Positions 46,138 to 53,987 of a DNA stretch of 64,000 nucleotides are shown here, piece after piece. Each line of letters begins with the position of its first letter. Within the stretch, counting starts at the first letter, position 1. A program made the translations under genes and the position numbers. The notes beneath the pieces are model-generated. The model worked only from the letters and a program-made list of their open reading frames with translations, did no database searches and was not told the DNA's origin. Source of the stretch: JACDCA01 sp963810305 (GTDB lineage: Bacteria > Acidobacteriota > Vicinamibacteria > Vicinamibacterales > 2-12-FULL-66-21); assembly GCA_963810305.1 (NCBI GenBank), contig CAWEMY010000013.1:1-64000 (forward strand). Direction: 5' to 3'.

Positions 46138-46214
46138 TGGTAGGCACGGGCAGACTCGAACTGCCGACCTCCTGCGTGTCAAGCAGGCGCTCTAACCAAC
46201 TGAGCTACGCGCCT
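46138..46214 (-). tRNA. tRNA-Val (GAC)
   Basis: The 77-base minus-strand sequence starts AGGCGCG and ends CGTGCCT-A-CCA, giving a seven-pair acceptor stem with one G-U. The anticodon loop TTGACAC has anticodon GAC (46180-46178), reading GUC and GUU valine codons. D arm (GCTCAGTTGGTTAGAGC) and T arm (GGCAG-TTCGAGT-CTGCC) are normal, and CCA is encoded. It lies between the S41 gene and thrS. Confidence 0.95.
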
Positions 46215-46258
46215 ATAGTGCGAAAAACACTGGGTTTACCGAAACGGAGATTTTAGCA

Positions 46259-47419
46259 CTACTTCTTGAGGCGTTCCAGCGCCGCGTCGAGGATCGCGTC
46301 TGCAGCCGGCGGGGGAGCTCCAAAATCGACGTCAGGTTCCGCAACTTCCACCGTTGGTTTCAGGCCCGGGCCGTGGAGTGGCTCGCCTGAGGGATGGAGG
46401 TAACGCTGATACGTCAGCCAGAGGCCGCGATTCTCCGGGAGTTTGACCAGTTTCTGGACCGCGGCGCGGCCGATCGTGTGCTCACCGACGAGCTCAGCGC
46501 GCTTGTTGCCTTCGAGCGCCGCCGCGAAGACTTCCGCGGCTCCCGAGGTGCCTGCCGTCACGAGGATCGTCACTGGAAGCGTAATAGCGCCGTCGCCGGT
46601 CTTCGCGGTGATCGTTTCGCGGGGGGCGTTTTCCCGCCCGGCCCTGATCGCCAGCGTGCCGGATTTTACGAACAGCCGTGCGGTCTCGATACCTGCATCG
46701 ATTGGCCCGTCCGCGTTGTGGCGGACATCGACGATCAGAGACTTGGCGCCGCTGGTGACCAGCTCGGAAGCGCGCTGCTGGACCTCGGAGGCCGTCGTCG
46801 AAGAGAACGTCGGGATCCGGAGGTAGCCGATGCTGTCGAGCATCTTCGCGGTCACCGGAACCGCCGCGGGCTTTTCGCGCACCAGTGTCACGTCGTGCGG
46901 ATCGGCGGCGTTGCCGCGGAGCACGGTGAGCACGACCTTTGAACCTGGCTGCCCGCGCAGCAATCTGACACCTTCGAACACCGACATGTCGCGGGTCGCC
47001 TTGCCGTCGATGGCGCGAATGTAATCGGCGGTCTGAATGCCAGCCTTTGCGGCGGGAGAGTTGTCACGTGCGGCAATCACGCGAAGATAGAATTGGCGGG
47101 TCAGCTCGAGCCCGACCTGCCCCTCGGCCAGTGGCTTGCCCCCCTCGACTTCGCGAACCTGTGCGACGTTCAGATAGGCGCTGTCGGGATCGAGCCCGTC
47201 GGCGAGGCCTCGCATCGCCCCTTCCATCACCTTGTCGACTTTTACCTCTTCCACGTAGTTCGACATCACGAGCGAGACCACGTCGTCGAACACGCGGAGA
47301 TGCTGGAACGTTTCGTCATTCCCGAGCGCGGAGGCCCTCCCCATGAGGCCGCCGATGATGACAAAGGCCAGGATCGGGGTGCAGATCAGCAGGACGGACA
47401 GCCGGGTTTTGAAGGTCAT
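46259..47419 (-). CDS. S41-like (Ctp) protein with altered dyad
   Basis: The 386-residue product has a membrane anchor (VLLICTPILAFVIIGGLMG), a PDZ domain at about 95-180 (GVRLLRGQPGSKVVLTV) and an S41 peptidase fold at about 185-370 (IGYLRIPTFSSTTASEVQQ, LIVDVRHNADGPID). In active carboxyl-terminal processing proteases Ser sits three residues before the conserved Glu of ASASE and Lys lies in GKGxVQ. Aligned on the Glu (AGTSGAAE, Glu296), the Ser position is Gly293 with Ser292 one earlier, and the Lys position is Arg318 (TIGRAAVQ). It may be an inactive or altered enzyme. It is transcribed separately from thrS across the tRNA. Confidence 0.75.
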   Translation of the reverse strand: MTFKTRLSVLLICTPILAFVIIGGLMGRASALGNDETFQHLRVFDDVVSLVMSNYVEEVKVDKVMEGAMRGLADGLDPDSAYLNVAQVREVEGGKPLAEGQVGLELTRQFYLRVIAARDNSPAAKAGIQTADYIRAIDGKATRDMSVFEGVRLLRGQPGSKVVLTVLRGNAADPHDVTLVREKPAAVPVTAKMLDSIGYLRIPTFSSTTASEVQQRASELVTSGAKSLIVDVRHNADGPIDAGIETARLFVKSGTLAIRAGRENAPRETITAKTGDGAITLPVTILVTAGTSGAAEVFAAALEGNKRAELVGEHTIGRAAVQKLVKLPENRGLWLTYQRYLHPSGEPLHGPGLKPTVEVAEPDVDFGAPPPAADAILDAALERLKK

Positions 47420-47486
47420 AGTAAAGAAGGTCTGGATTCATTGTAACCGATGGACAGATAAGCCGATAGGCCCTGGGGTGGTCGGA

Positions 47487-47510
47487 GGGGCCGCTCGCGA
47501 GCGGCCCCTA
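47487..47510. repeat. GC palindrome plus CTACC tail
   Basis: The palindrome GGGGCCGCTCGCGAGCGGCCCC (47487-47508) is followed by TACC. The minus strand of the tail supplies the TAG stop of the phosphatase-family gene at 47508-47510. It is a variant of the palindrome-tail family beside pheT. Confidence 0.75.
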
Positions 47511-49568
47511 CCAGAGGGGTTTTCCGTCAATGACCGAAGGAATGCCCAGGCCGAAGTACTTCAAGACCGTGGGAGCGATGTCCATGATGGACGGATCGGC
47601 GCGATTGATCCTCTTGCTGGTCACGAGGACACCCGCAGTGGTGGCGAAGTCGTAGCCGCCGTGGTCGCCGCTCCACTTCTTCATGTTCGGGTAGACGATC
47701 CCCTGTGGTGAGCCCCCAAGGGTCGTCTGCCATGACACCCGGTAGCCTTCCTCCATCCCGACCTGCAACTCTGCCGCGTTCCCGAGAAATTCGCCTGAAT
47801 ACACATCGTCTCGTTTGTAGACGGCGCGCACGATTTTCGAGCCGTCCTCGGGATCCTGCATCGTGAGCAGGCGCGCGGCGAGCTCGTCGGCGAGGCGTGT
47901 CGCTTCCGCGCCGGGGGATACGATGCCTTTCCCCTCACGTCCGCGAAGGTTGAAGTAGATCTGGCCGAGACCCATCGCATAGGCGCGGGTTTTCGACCAG
48001 TCGACATTCTCCCAGAATTCCGCGCCGCCGAAGAGATCGTCGAGCTTCTTGTCTCCCGGCTGCTGCCCCTGAATCACCATGTAACCCTGCTGCACCAGCC
48101 AGGTGTTCAGGTTGACGGCCTTGCGCCATGAATGAAACCCGTGGTCCGAGACGATCATCAGGTCCGTGCCAGGCTCCAGGTGCTCGAGCACTTCGGCGAC
48201 GAACTGGTCGGCGCGCCGGTAGATGGTTTCGATGTCGCCACCGTGTTGTGCCGCAAGCGCGGCGTCGTACATCGGATGACGCTCATCCATGAACCGCCAC
48301 ATCATGTGCTGCACCCGGTCGGTGGATTCGATGACGCCGACGAGCACATCCCATTGGCGCGAATCGATGCGGTCGAGGATCACCTGGGCACGGTCGTCGA
48401 ACGCCTTGTAGAGATCCTCCATGAACGTCCGCTCGTCCATGCGTCCTTCGTTGAGCGGCCAGGTCGCTTCGGCCCACCCGAGCGTCCGAAACGGGCCCAG
48501 ACGCCTGAAGAGGTCACCAGCGAACGACTCGGGATGTGAAATCGCAATCGGCGGATTGTCCGGCTTCCAGTTGACGGGAGAGATATACAGCTGCAGCTCG
48601 TTGTCGGCCCTCATGAGCAGCAGCTGCGCCATGCCGTGGACCCGCACGAAGAAATTGATCCGGAAGTCGAGATCGATCCATCGGCTTATTTTTCCCGGCT
48701 CGAGTGCGATGGATTCCCCGTCGATATCGACGGTCGCTGTTTTCGCCGCACGGTTCCAGCGGACGGTCATGGGCAGCCGGATGTCCTCCTTCACTTCGAG
48801 GGCCGCAATCTGTTTTCGATCCTCCTCGGTCAGCGTTTGCGCCTTGGTGCGGAGTGCCTGCAGCTGCTGGCGCACGACGGGATTAGGAGGGCCGACGAGC
48901 TCCGTCGTCGCCCTGTCGTTCTCCATCACGAGCCGCTTCAGGACACCGCCGAATTCAGTGTTGCCTTCTTCGTACCGGCTCAGGTCCGTGGCGAAGTAAT
49001 AGAAGGTACCCATCGTGCCGCGAATGTCAGGCAGCGGCAGCCCCGAGAGCAGCTCGCCGTTGGGCACCTCCTCGGGCGGAAAGGTCACCGGTACCGTCAG
49101 CACGCTCGAGCGCACGCCGCCCTGTCCGGCGGTCACCCAGAACGAGGTGCCGCCCCGAATGGAATGGACTTTGGGTTTCGCCGTCGGAATGTAGTTGAAG
49201 AGGAACTTCGGCGGCTCGCGCCGCACCATCCCGAGGTCCGGAAGATATGTGGCCGTGTCCCGGACGAGAAAGTCGTAGATGTTGTGCTTCCCGGCGTTGA
49301 CGCCTGTCGCGAACGATGCCCACGCGGTCGGCGATTCCGGGGAATGGGTGGTTGACAGGGGATACAGCCCGCCGCGATCCACCAGTCGCTTGAACGTCGG
49401 CAGCCGGCCGGCATCGATCCATTGTTTGAGGAGATCCGGATCCATTCCGTCGAAACCGAGGATGACGAGCTTCTGGGTGAACCGGCTTGACGCCTGACGC
49501 GCGTTGCACGCCCCGAGCGACGCGCCGAGCGCCACAGCGACCGCCGCGGCGGTGAGCCGTCTGTTCAT
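47508..49568 (-). CDS. Alkaline phosphatase superfamily lipoprotein
   Basis: From ATG 49568 the 686-residue product has a signal peptide ending with a lipobox-like ASLGAC. The metal-binding core is typical of the phosphodiesterase/nucleotide pyrophosphatase branch: LVILGFDGMDPDLL (Asp), SPTAWASFATGVN (nucleophile Ser or Thr), and LMIVSDHGFHSW (metal Asp-His). A final segment GDHGGYDFA carries another metal His. It probably hydrolyses a phosphodiester, sulfate or phosphonate outside the cytoplasm; the substrate is unclear. A start at 49583 (MALSI) would add five residues. It is divergent from ruvX by 29 bases. Confidence 0.85.
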   Translation of the reverse strand: MNRRLTAAAVAVALGASLGACNARQASSRFTQKLVILGFDGMDPDLLKQWIDAGRLPTFKRLVDRGGLYPLSTTHSPESPTAWASFATGVNAGKHNIYDFLVRDTATYLPDLGMVRREPPKFLFNYIPTAKPKVHSIRGGTSFWVTAGQGGVRSSVLTVPVTFPPEEVPNGELLSGLPLPDIRGTMGTFYYFATDLSRYEEGNTEFGGVLKRLVMENDRATTELVGPPNPVVRQQLQALRTKAQTLTEEDRKQIAALEVKEDIRLPMTVRWNRAAKTATVDIDGESIALEPGKISRWIDLDFRINFFVRVHGMAQLLLMRADNELQLYISPVNWKPDNPPIAISHPESFAGDLFRRLGPFRTLGWAEATWPLNEGRMDERTFMEDLYKAFDDRAQVILDRIDSRQWDVLVGVIESTDRVQHMMWRFMDERHPMYDAALAAQHGGDIETIYRRADQFVAEVLEHLEPGTDLMIVSDHGFHSWRKAVNLNTWLVQQGYMVIQGQQPGDKKLDDLFGGAEFWENVDWSKTRAYAMGLGQIYFNLRGREGKGIVSPGAEATRLADELAARLLTMQDPEDGSKIVRAVYKRDDVYSGEFLGNAAELQVGMEEGYRVSWQTTLGGSPQGIVYPNMKKWSGDHGGYDFATTAGVLVTSKRINRADPSIMDIAPTVLKYFGLGIPSVIDGKPLW

Positions 49569-49597
49569 AATCGAGAGAGCCATTGTACGCTTCAGTG

Positions 49598-50026
49598 ATG
49601 AGAGCGATGGGTGTCGACTACGGCCAGCGCCGGATCGGTCTTGCGCTCTCTGATGCCACCGGGATGCTTGCGCGTCCGTGGAAGACGATTCCTCGCGCCG
49701 GCAATCCATCTCAGGTCGCCGCGACAATCGCCAGCGAGGCGGGAGCGCTCATGCGGGATGACGACGGGCTGTCCGCCATTGTGGTGGGGCTGCCGAGACG
49801 GCTCAATGGCGAGCCGACTGACCAGACGGCGGTGGTCGAAGCGCTGGTCGAACGGCTGCGCGGAATCGTGACGATCCCGGTCGTGCTCCAGGACGAACGC
49901 CTCACGAGCCATGAAGCCGATCGCATGCTCGCGCAGCGCGAAAAGGACTGGCGGAAGCGCAAGGCCATGATCGACGCAGCCGCGGCGGCCCTGATCCTGC
50001 AGGATTACCTCGACGGGCAGCCCTAA
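49598..50026 (+). CDS. ruvX: Holliday junction resolvase RuvX (YqgF)
   Basis: The 142-residue product has the RNase H-fold signature of YqgF/RuvX: MGVDYGQRRIGLALSD with the catalytic Asp, IVVGLPRRLNGEPTDQT, VVLQDERLTSHEADRML and a final DAAAAALILQDYL with the last Asp. It is implicated in 16S rRNA 5' processing and Holliday junction resolution. Start is ATG 49598. The stop TAA lies in the repeat AGCCCTAAAGGGCT, and mltG follows at 50065; the ruvX-mltG pair is a common bacterial arrangement. Confidence 0.92.
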   Translation: MRAMGVDYGQRRIGLALSDATGMLARPWKTIPRAGNPSQVAATIASEAGALMRDDDGLSAIVVGLPRRLNGEPTDQTAVVEALVERLRGIVTIPVVLQDERLTSHEADRMLAQREKDWRKRKAMIDAAAAALILQDYLDGQP

Positions 50027-50050
50027 AGGGCTGGACTACGGTGAGGAACT
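50019..50050. repeat. Palindrome plus GGACTAC tail, copy 2
   Basis: The AGCCCTAAAGGGCT palindrome followed by GGACTACGGTGAGGAACT matches the copy at 5019-5051 almost base for base. Here its plus strand supplies the TAA stop of ruvX (50024-50026). Confidence 0.85.
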
Positions 50051-50064
50051 GACCGCGCGGAACG

Positions 50065-51118
50065 ATGACAACACCAGAACCTCGGCAACCACCCCAAAAA
50101 CGAACGATGCGTCGGCTACTCGGATGGTTCGCCGTCCTGTTGCTTCTCGCCGTCCTGGCAGGCGGCGCGTGGATTTTCGTGACCCTCGAACGCCCGTTCC
50201 GCGGATACGACGCACCGGAACAGTTCGTCGAGATTCCGGCGGGAGCCGGATCGGGGTCAATGGGCAGACGACTTGCGGAGGCGGGTGTCGTCCGTTCGGC
50301 CACTGCCTTCCGCGCCGCTGTGTGGCTGCGCGGCAGTTCGCGCCGGCTTCAGGCGGGGGAGTACCGGTTCGACCAGCCGATGACGACCGCGCAAGTCGTG
50401 GACAAGATCGCGCGCGGTGATGTCTACGTTCGCGCGATCACCTTCCGCGAGGGGCTCACCAACCGAGAGATGGCGGCGCTGTTCGAGTCGGGAAGCTTCG
50501 GCGCCGCGGCGGACTTTCTGACCGCCGGGCGCAATGTGAAGCTCGTCACCGACTTCGATCCTGCGGCCAGAGATCTCGAGGGCTATCTCTTCCCCGATAC
50601 CTACACACTGCAACGAAAGACGACGGCCGCGCAGCTGGTCGAGCGGATGGTGAGCCGGTTTCGCAAGACTCTCACGCCGGAGATGCGTGAAGAGGCGGGT
50701 GCGCGAGGGTTGAGCGTGCGGCAACTGGTCACGCTCGCGTCGCTGGTGGAGAAAGAAACCGGCAAGGCAGAGGAGCGACCGATCGTCGCCGGCGTATATA
50801 CGAACCGCCTCAGGATAGGCATGCCGCTGCAGTGCGATCCGACCGTGATCTACGCGATGATGCTCGCCGGGCGCTACGAAGGGAATATCAGACGCGAGGA
50901 TCTGCAGATGGACTCCCCGTACAACACCTACCGGTATCCCGGGCTGCCGCCCGGCCCGATCGCTGCCCCCGGTGAAGCGTCTCTCGCGCGCCGCCGCCGC
51001 CCCGGCGGAGGTCCCTTACCTCTACTTCGTCAGCCGCAACGACGGGTCACATGTATTTGCGACGACGCTCGACGAACACAATCGGAACGTCGTCACATAT
51101 CAGCTGCGTAGGCAGTAA
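50065..51118 (+). CDS. mltG: Endolytic murein transglycosylase MltG, frame broken
   Basis: One extra base at about 50985 breaks the frame; repaired the 350-residue product has an N-terminal membrane anchor (WFAVLLLLAVLAGGAWIFV), a LysM-like region (GSMGRRLAEAGVV, ITFREGLTNREMA) and the YceG domain (EGYLFPDTYTL, LASLVEKETG with the catalytic Glu, CDPTVIYAMML and SPYNTYRYPGLPPGPI). The last segment (FVSRNDGSHVFATTLDEHN) is in the shifted frame and ends at TAA 51118. MltG cuts nascent peptidoglycan glycans to terminate their elongation. It pairs with ruvX and ends at a heptamer repeat facing nadK. Confidence 0.9.
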
Positions 51119-51129
51119 GGAGCCTATCC

Positions 51130-51164
51130 GCGTCCCGCATCCCGCATGCCGCGTCCCGCATCTC
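51130..51164. repeat. Heptamer run GCGTCCC/GCATCCC
   Basis: Five seven-base units (GCGTCCC, GCATCCC, GCATGCC, GCGTCCC, GCATCTC) lie between the convergent stops of mltG (51118) and nadK (51163). Only one arm is clear. The same units occur in the repeat inside the ABC gene at 34393. Confidence 0.75.
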
Positions 51165-52056
51165 AACGCTCACTCCACTTCAGCTTCTCGCGCAGGACAT
51201 CGAAGTAGGTTCGGGTGGCGGCGCGCACCAGACGCAGTGGGCGCTCCGCGCGCTGGACGAACACGACTTCGCCAGCCTGGAGCGGATGGCCGAACTGGCC
51301 GTCGATCGTCACATAGAGCTCGTCGTTCGACGTCCCCTGCGCCGACTCCACGCGTACCTGCGCGCTCGCCGGGATCACGATCGGCCGGTTGGTGAGCATG
51401 TGCGGTGCAATCGGCGTCAACAGTAGCGCGTCGACCGCGGGATGCACGATGGGCCCGCCGGCCGCGAGGTTGTACGCCGTCGAACCGGTCGGGCTGGCGA
51501 TGATCAAGCCGTCGGCGCGCACCCGCATCACCGGCTGATCCCCGATGACTACCGCCAGGTCGATGATGCGCGACAGGGCGCCCTTCGTGATGACCACATC
51601 GTTGAGGGCGAGGCGCTCAATCAGAACTTCATCGCCGCGGCGGATCGCCGCCCGCAGCATCAGGCGCGAATCGATGTGCGCGGTCCCGGCAAGTACCGAC
51701 TCCAGCGATCCGTACAGCTCGTTGAGCGTAATTTCGGTGAGAAAGCCGAGGCTGCCGAAGTTCACGCCGAGGATCGGCACGTCCGCGCCTGCGTCGGCGA
51801 TCCGGTCGGCCATACCGATCAGCGTCCCGTCACCGCCGAGGACGACCACCAGATCGCATTCGCTCGGCAAGCGGTCACGACTGACTGTCGTCGGGCCCGG
51901 ACTGACGGCCGCGAGCGCCGCCGTTTCCGATTCGAACACGACACCTATGCCGCGCCACTCCAGCCACACGGCGAGTTCGGTGATGACCCCCGCGGCCTCC
52001 CCCAGCCGGGTCTTGGCGACAAGACCGACACGCTTGATGCTCCGGTCAGGCGTCAT
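51163..52056 (-). CDS. nadK: NAD kinase
   Basis: The 297-residue product phosphorylates NAD to NADP. Diagnostic motifs are LVVVLGGDGTLIGM (GGDGT), GVNFGSLGFLTE (the GxLGFLTE motif) and DGLIIASPTGSTAYNLAAGGPIVHP. The start ATG overlaps the end of tlyA by 11 bases, so it is read from the hsp20-ymdB-xseAB-ispA-tlyA operon and ends it. The last residues (EKLKWSER) end at a heptamer repeat. Confidence 0.95.
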   Translation of the reverse strand: MTPDRSIKRVGLVAKTRLGEAAGVITELAVWLEWRGIGVVFESETAALAAVSPGPTTVSRDRLPSECDLVVVLGGDGTLIGMADRIADAGADVPILGVNFGSLGFLTEITLNELYGSLESVLAGTAHIDSRLMLRAAIRRGDEVLIERLALNDVVITKGALSRIIDLAVVIGDQPVMRVRADGLIIASPTGSTAYNLAAGGPIVHPAVDALLLTPIAPHMLTNRPIVIPASAQVRVESAQGTSNDELYVTIDGQFGHPLQAGEVVFVQRAERPLRLVRAATRTYFDVLREKLKWSER

Positions 52057-52798
52057 TGTGGTGGCGCAGATGCATCAGGACCTCGCGGTTTCCTTCCATC
52101 CCCATGATCGGTGATTCGACGAGCCCCATTCGCACCAATCCTAGTGTAGTGGCGACGGCGCCGACCTCTTCGACGACGCGTTGGCGAACAACTTCGTCCT
52201 TGACGATCCCTCCCTTGCCGACCTCTTCCCGTCGGGCTTCGAACTGAGGCTTGACCAGCGCGACGACATCTCCACCCGGCGCAAGCAGCGGCGGAACGAC
52301 CGCGAGGATGTGGCGAAGCGAAATGAAGGAGACGTCGATCGTCACGATGTCGAATGCCCGCAGCGTCTCCGGCAGATCGGCCGGCCCAAGCGAACGGGCG
52401 TTCACGCGCTCGATGACCACGACACGTGGATCGGTACGGATCTTCCAGTCGAGCTGACCGTGCCCGACGTCCAGCGCGACGATGCGAGCGGCGCCACGTT
52501 GCAGCAGCACGTCGGTAAAACCACCCGTCGATGCGCCGATGTCGAGTGCAACGCGTGCAGCGACTTCGATCCCGAAAGCGTCCAGAGCGTGTGCCAGCTT
52601 GAGGCCGCCGCGACCGACGTATGGATGATCCGGAGCGGCGAGCACGACCTCTGCGTCATCGGCGACGGCCGTACCCGCCTTGGAGGAAATCTGCCCGTTG
52701 ACACGGACGTCGCCTGCCAGGATCAGCGCACGAGCCCTTTCGCGGGAGCCGACCAGCCCGCGCTCGACGAGCAGCACGTCGAGCCTTGTCTTTTTCAA
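52046..52798 (-). CDS. tlyA: TlyA-type 16S/23S rRNA methyltransferase
   Basis: The 250-residue product begins with an S4 RNA-binding domain (TRLDVLLVERGLVGSRERA) and continues with an FtsJ-like methyltransferase (VALDIGASTGGFTDVLLQRGA; DIVTIDVSFISLRHIL; LVKPQFEA). TlyA methylates ribose of C1409 in 16S and C1920 in 23S rRNA. The start is TTG at 52798, which makes a four-base TTGA overlap with the ispA stop. Confidence 0.9.
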   Translation of the reverse strand: MKKTRLDVLLVERGLVGSRERARALILAGDVRVNGQISSKAGTAVADDAEVVLAAPDHPYVGRGGLKLAHALDAFGIEVAARVALDIGASTGGFTDVLLQRGAARIVALDVGHGQLDWKIRTDPRVVVIERVNARSLGPADLPETLRAFDIVTIDVSFISLRHILAVVPPLLAPGGDVVALVKPQFEARREEVGKGGIVKDEVVRQRVVEEVGAVATTLGLVRMGLVESPIMGMEGNREVLMHLRHHNDA

Positions 52799-53733
52799 TT
52801 CCTTCGGCCGACAACCCACTGCGCCAGCGCTGGAAGCTGCCCCGCAATCCCCACTGCGTTCAAGGCGTCGATCGCCTGGACGGCGCACTCCTGCGCGAGT
52901 GCGCGTGACGCCTCCAGCCCGTAGAGCGCCGGATATGTTGGCTTGCCGGCGGCGGCATCCTTTCCAGGAGTCTTCCCGAGGTCGGCGGACGCTCCCTCGA
53001 CGTCGAGAATGTCGTCGACGATCTGAAAGGCAAGCCCGAGTTGACTGCCGAAGGTGCCGACCGCTTCGATCTCGTCGCCGGACGCGCCAGCCATGACCGC
53101 GCCGGCGAGAGCGGAGGCGCGGATCAACGCCCCGGTCTTGCGAGCGTGCATGTCACGCAGGCGGTCAGCGTCCAGCGGAGTACCGCCGGCGATCGAGGCG
53201 CCAAGATCGATCGCCTGGCCCCCCACCATGCCGCTGGCTCCGGCCGCGGCCGCGATGATGCCGATCGCCGCGACCTTGCGTTCAGCGAAAGCCGGGTCGG
53301 TCGTGACCGGCTCGCGCGCGAGGAGGGCGAAGGCCTCGGTGAGAAGAGCGTCGCCGGCCAGGATTGCCAACCCTTCACCGTACACGACGTGGGCGGTCGG
53401 TCGTCCGCGCCGCAGCACGTCGTCATCCATCGCCGGAAGATCGTCGTGCACGAGCGAATAGGTGTGAATCAGTTCGAGTGCGCAGGCCGACGGCATCGCA
53501 TTGTTGCGCGCCGCATCGAGGTCATGTCCGTTGCGCTCCGCGATGGCCTCGGCGGTGGCAAGAGCCAGCACCGGCCGCAACCGCTTGCCTCCTGCCATCA
53601 GGCTGTAGCGCATGGCGTCCCACACGATGGCGGGCTGGTGACCCGTTGCGGGTACCCGCCGCTGCAGGGCATCCTCGATATCGCGACGCCGTGTCTCGAG
53701 CCACCCGGAAAGGCCAGGCGCGATCACGGTCAC
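52795..53733 (-). CDS. ispA: Farnesyl/polyprenyl diphosphate synthase
   Basis: The 312-residue product carries both aspartate-rich motifs of trans-prenyl synthases: LVHDDLPAMDDD (first) and FQIVDDILDVEG (second), with GKRLRPVL and the KTGALIRAS segment. The DDLPAMDDD form is typical of farnesyl diphosphate synthase (IspA). It condenses isopentenyl diphosphate units. Start is GTG 53733, overlapping xseB by four bases. Confidence 0.9.
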   Translation of the reverse strand: MTVIAPGLSGWLETRRRDIEDALQRRVPATGHQPAIVWDAMRYSLMAGGKRLRPVLALATAEAIAERNGHDLDAARNNAMPSACALELIHTYSLVHDDLPAMDDDVLRRGRPTAHVVYGEGLAILAGDALLTEAFALLAREPVTTDPAFAERKVAAIGIIAAAAGASGMVGGQAIDLGASIAGGTPLDADRLRDMHARKTGALIRASALAGAVMAGASGDEIEAVGTFGSQLGLAFQIVDDILDVEGASADLGKTPGKDAAAGKPTYPALYGLEASRALAQECAVQAIDALNAVGIAGQLPALAQWVVGRRN

Positions 53734-53984
53734 CGCCCGCGTTCGCTCTCGGTGTCAGCGGAGAAACCCATCGAAGGGGGCGCGGGTTTCAGCTCACCCC
53801 GCTCGTTGAGGATTTCGATGCGGCGCTCGGCCGCTTCAAGCGTGCTGTGGCAGAAGCGGGAGAGCTGCAGCCCGCGCTCGTACAGCTCCATCGATTTCTC
53901 GAGCGTGAGGTCGCCTTCTTCCATGCGCTTCACGATGGCGTCGAGCTCGGCGATCGCGGATTCGAAGTCCTTGATTGTTTCCAT
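53730..53984 (-). CDS. xseB: Exodeoxyribonuclease VII small subunit
   Basis: The 84-residue product shows the XseB helical hairpin: FESAIAELDAIVKRMEEGDLTLEKSMELYERGLQL. It assembles with XseA into ExoVII, which degrades single-stranded DNA to oligonucleotides. It lies three bases downstream of xseA and overlaps ispA. Confidence 0.95.
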   Translation of the reverse strand: METIKDFESAIAELDAIVKRMEEGDLTLEKSMELYERGLQLSRFCHSTLEAAERRIEILNERGELKPAPPSMGFSADTESERGR

Positions 53985-53987
53985 GTG

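Noticed and set aside
49583..49597. TTG start five codons upstream for ruvX
   Set aside because: ATG at 49598 gives the normal start MRAMGVDYG and the TTG has no ribosome site.
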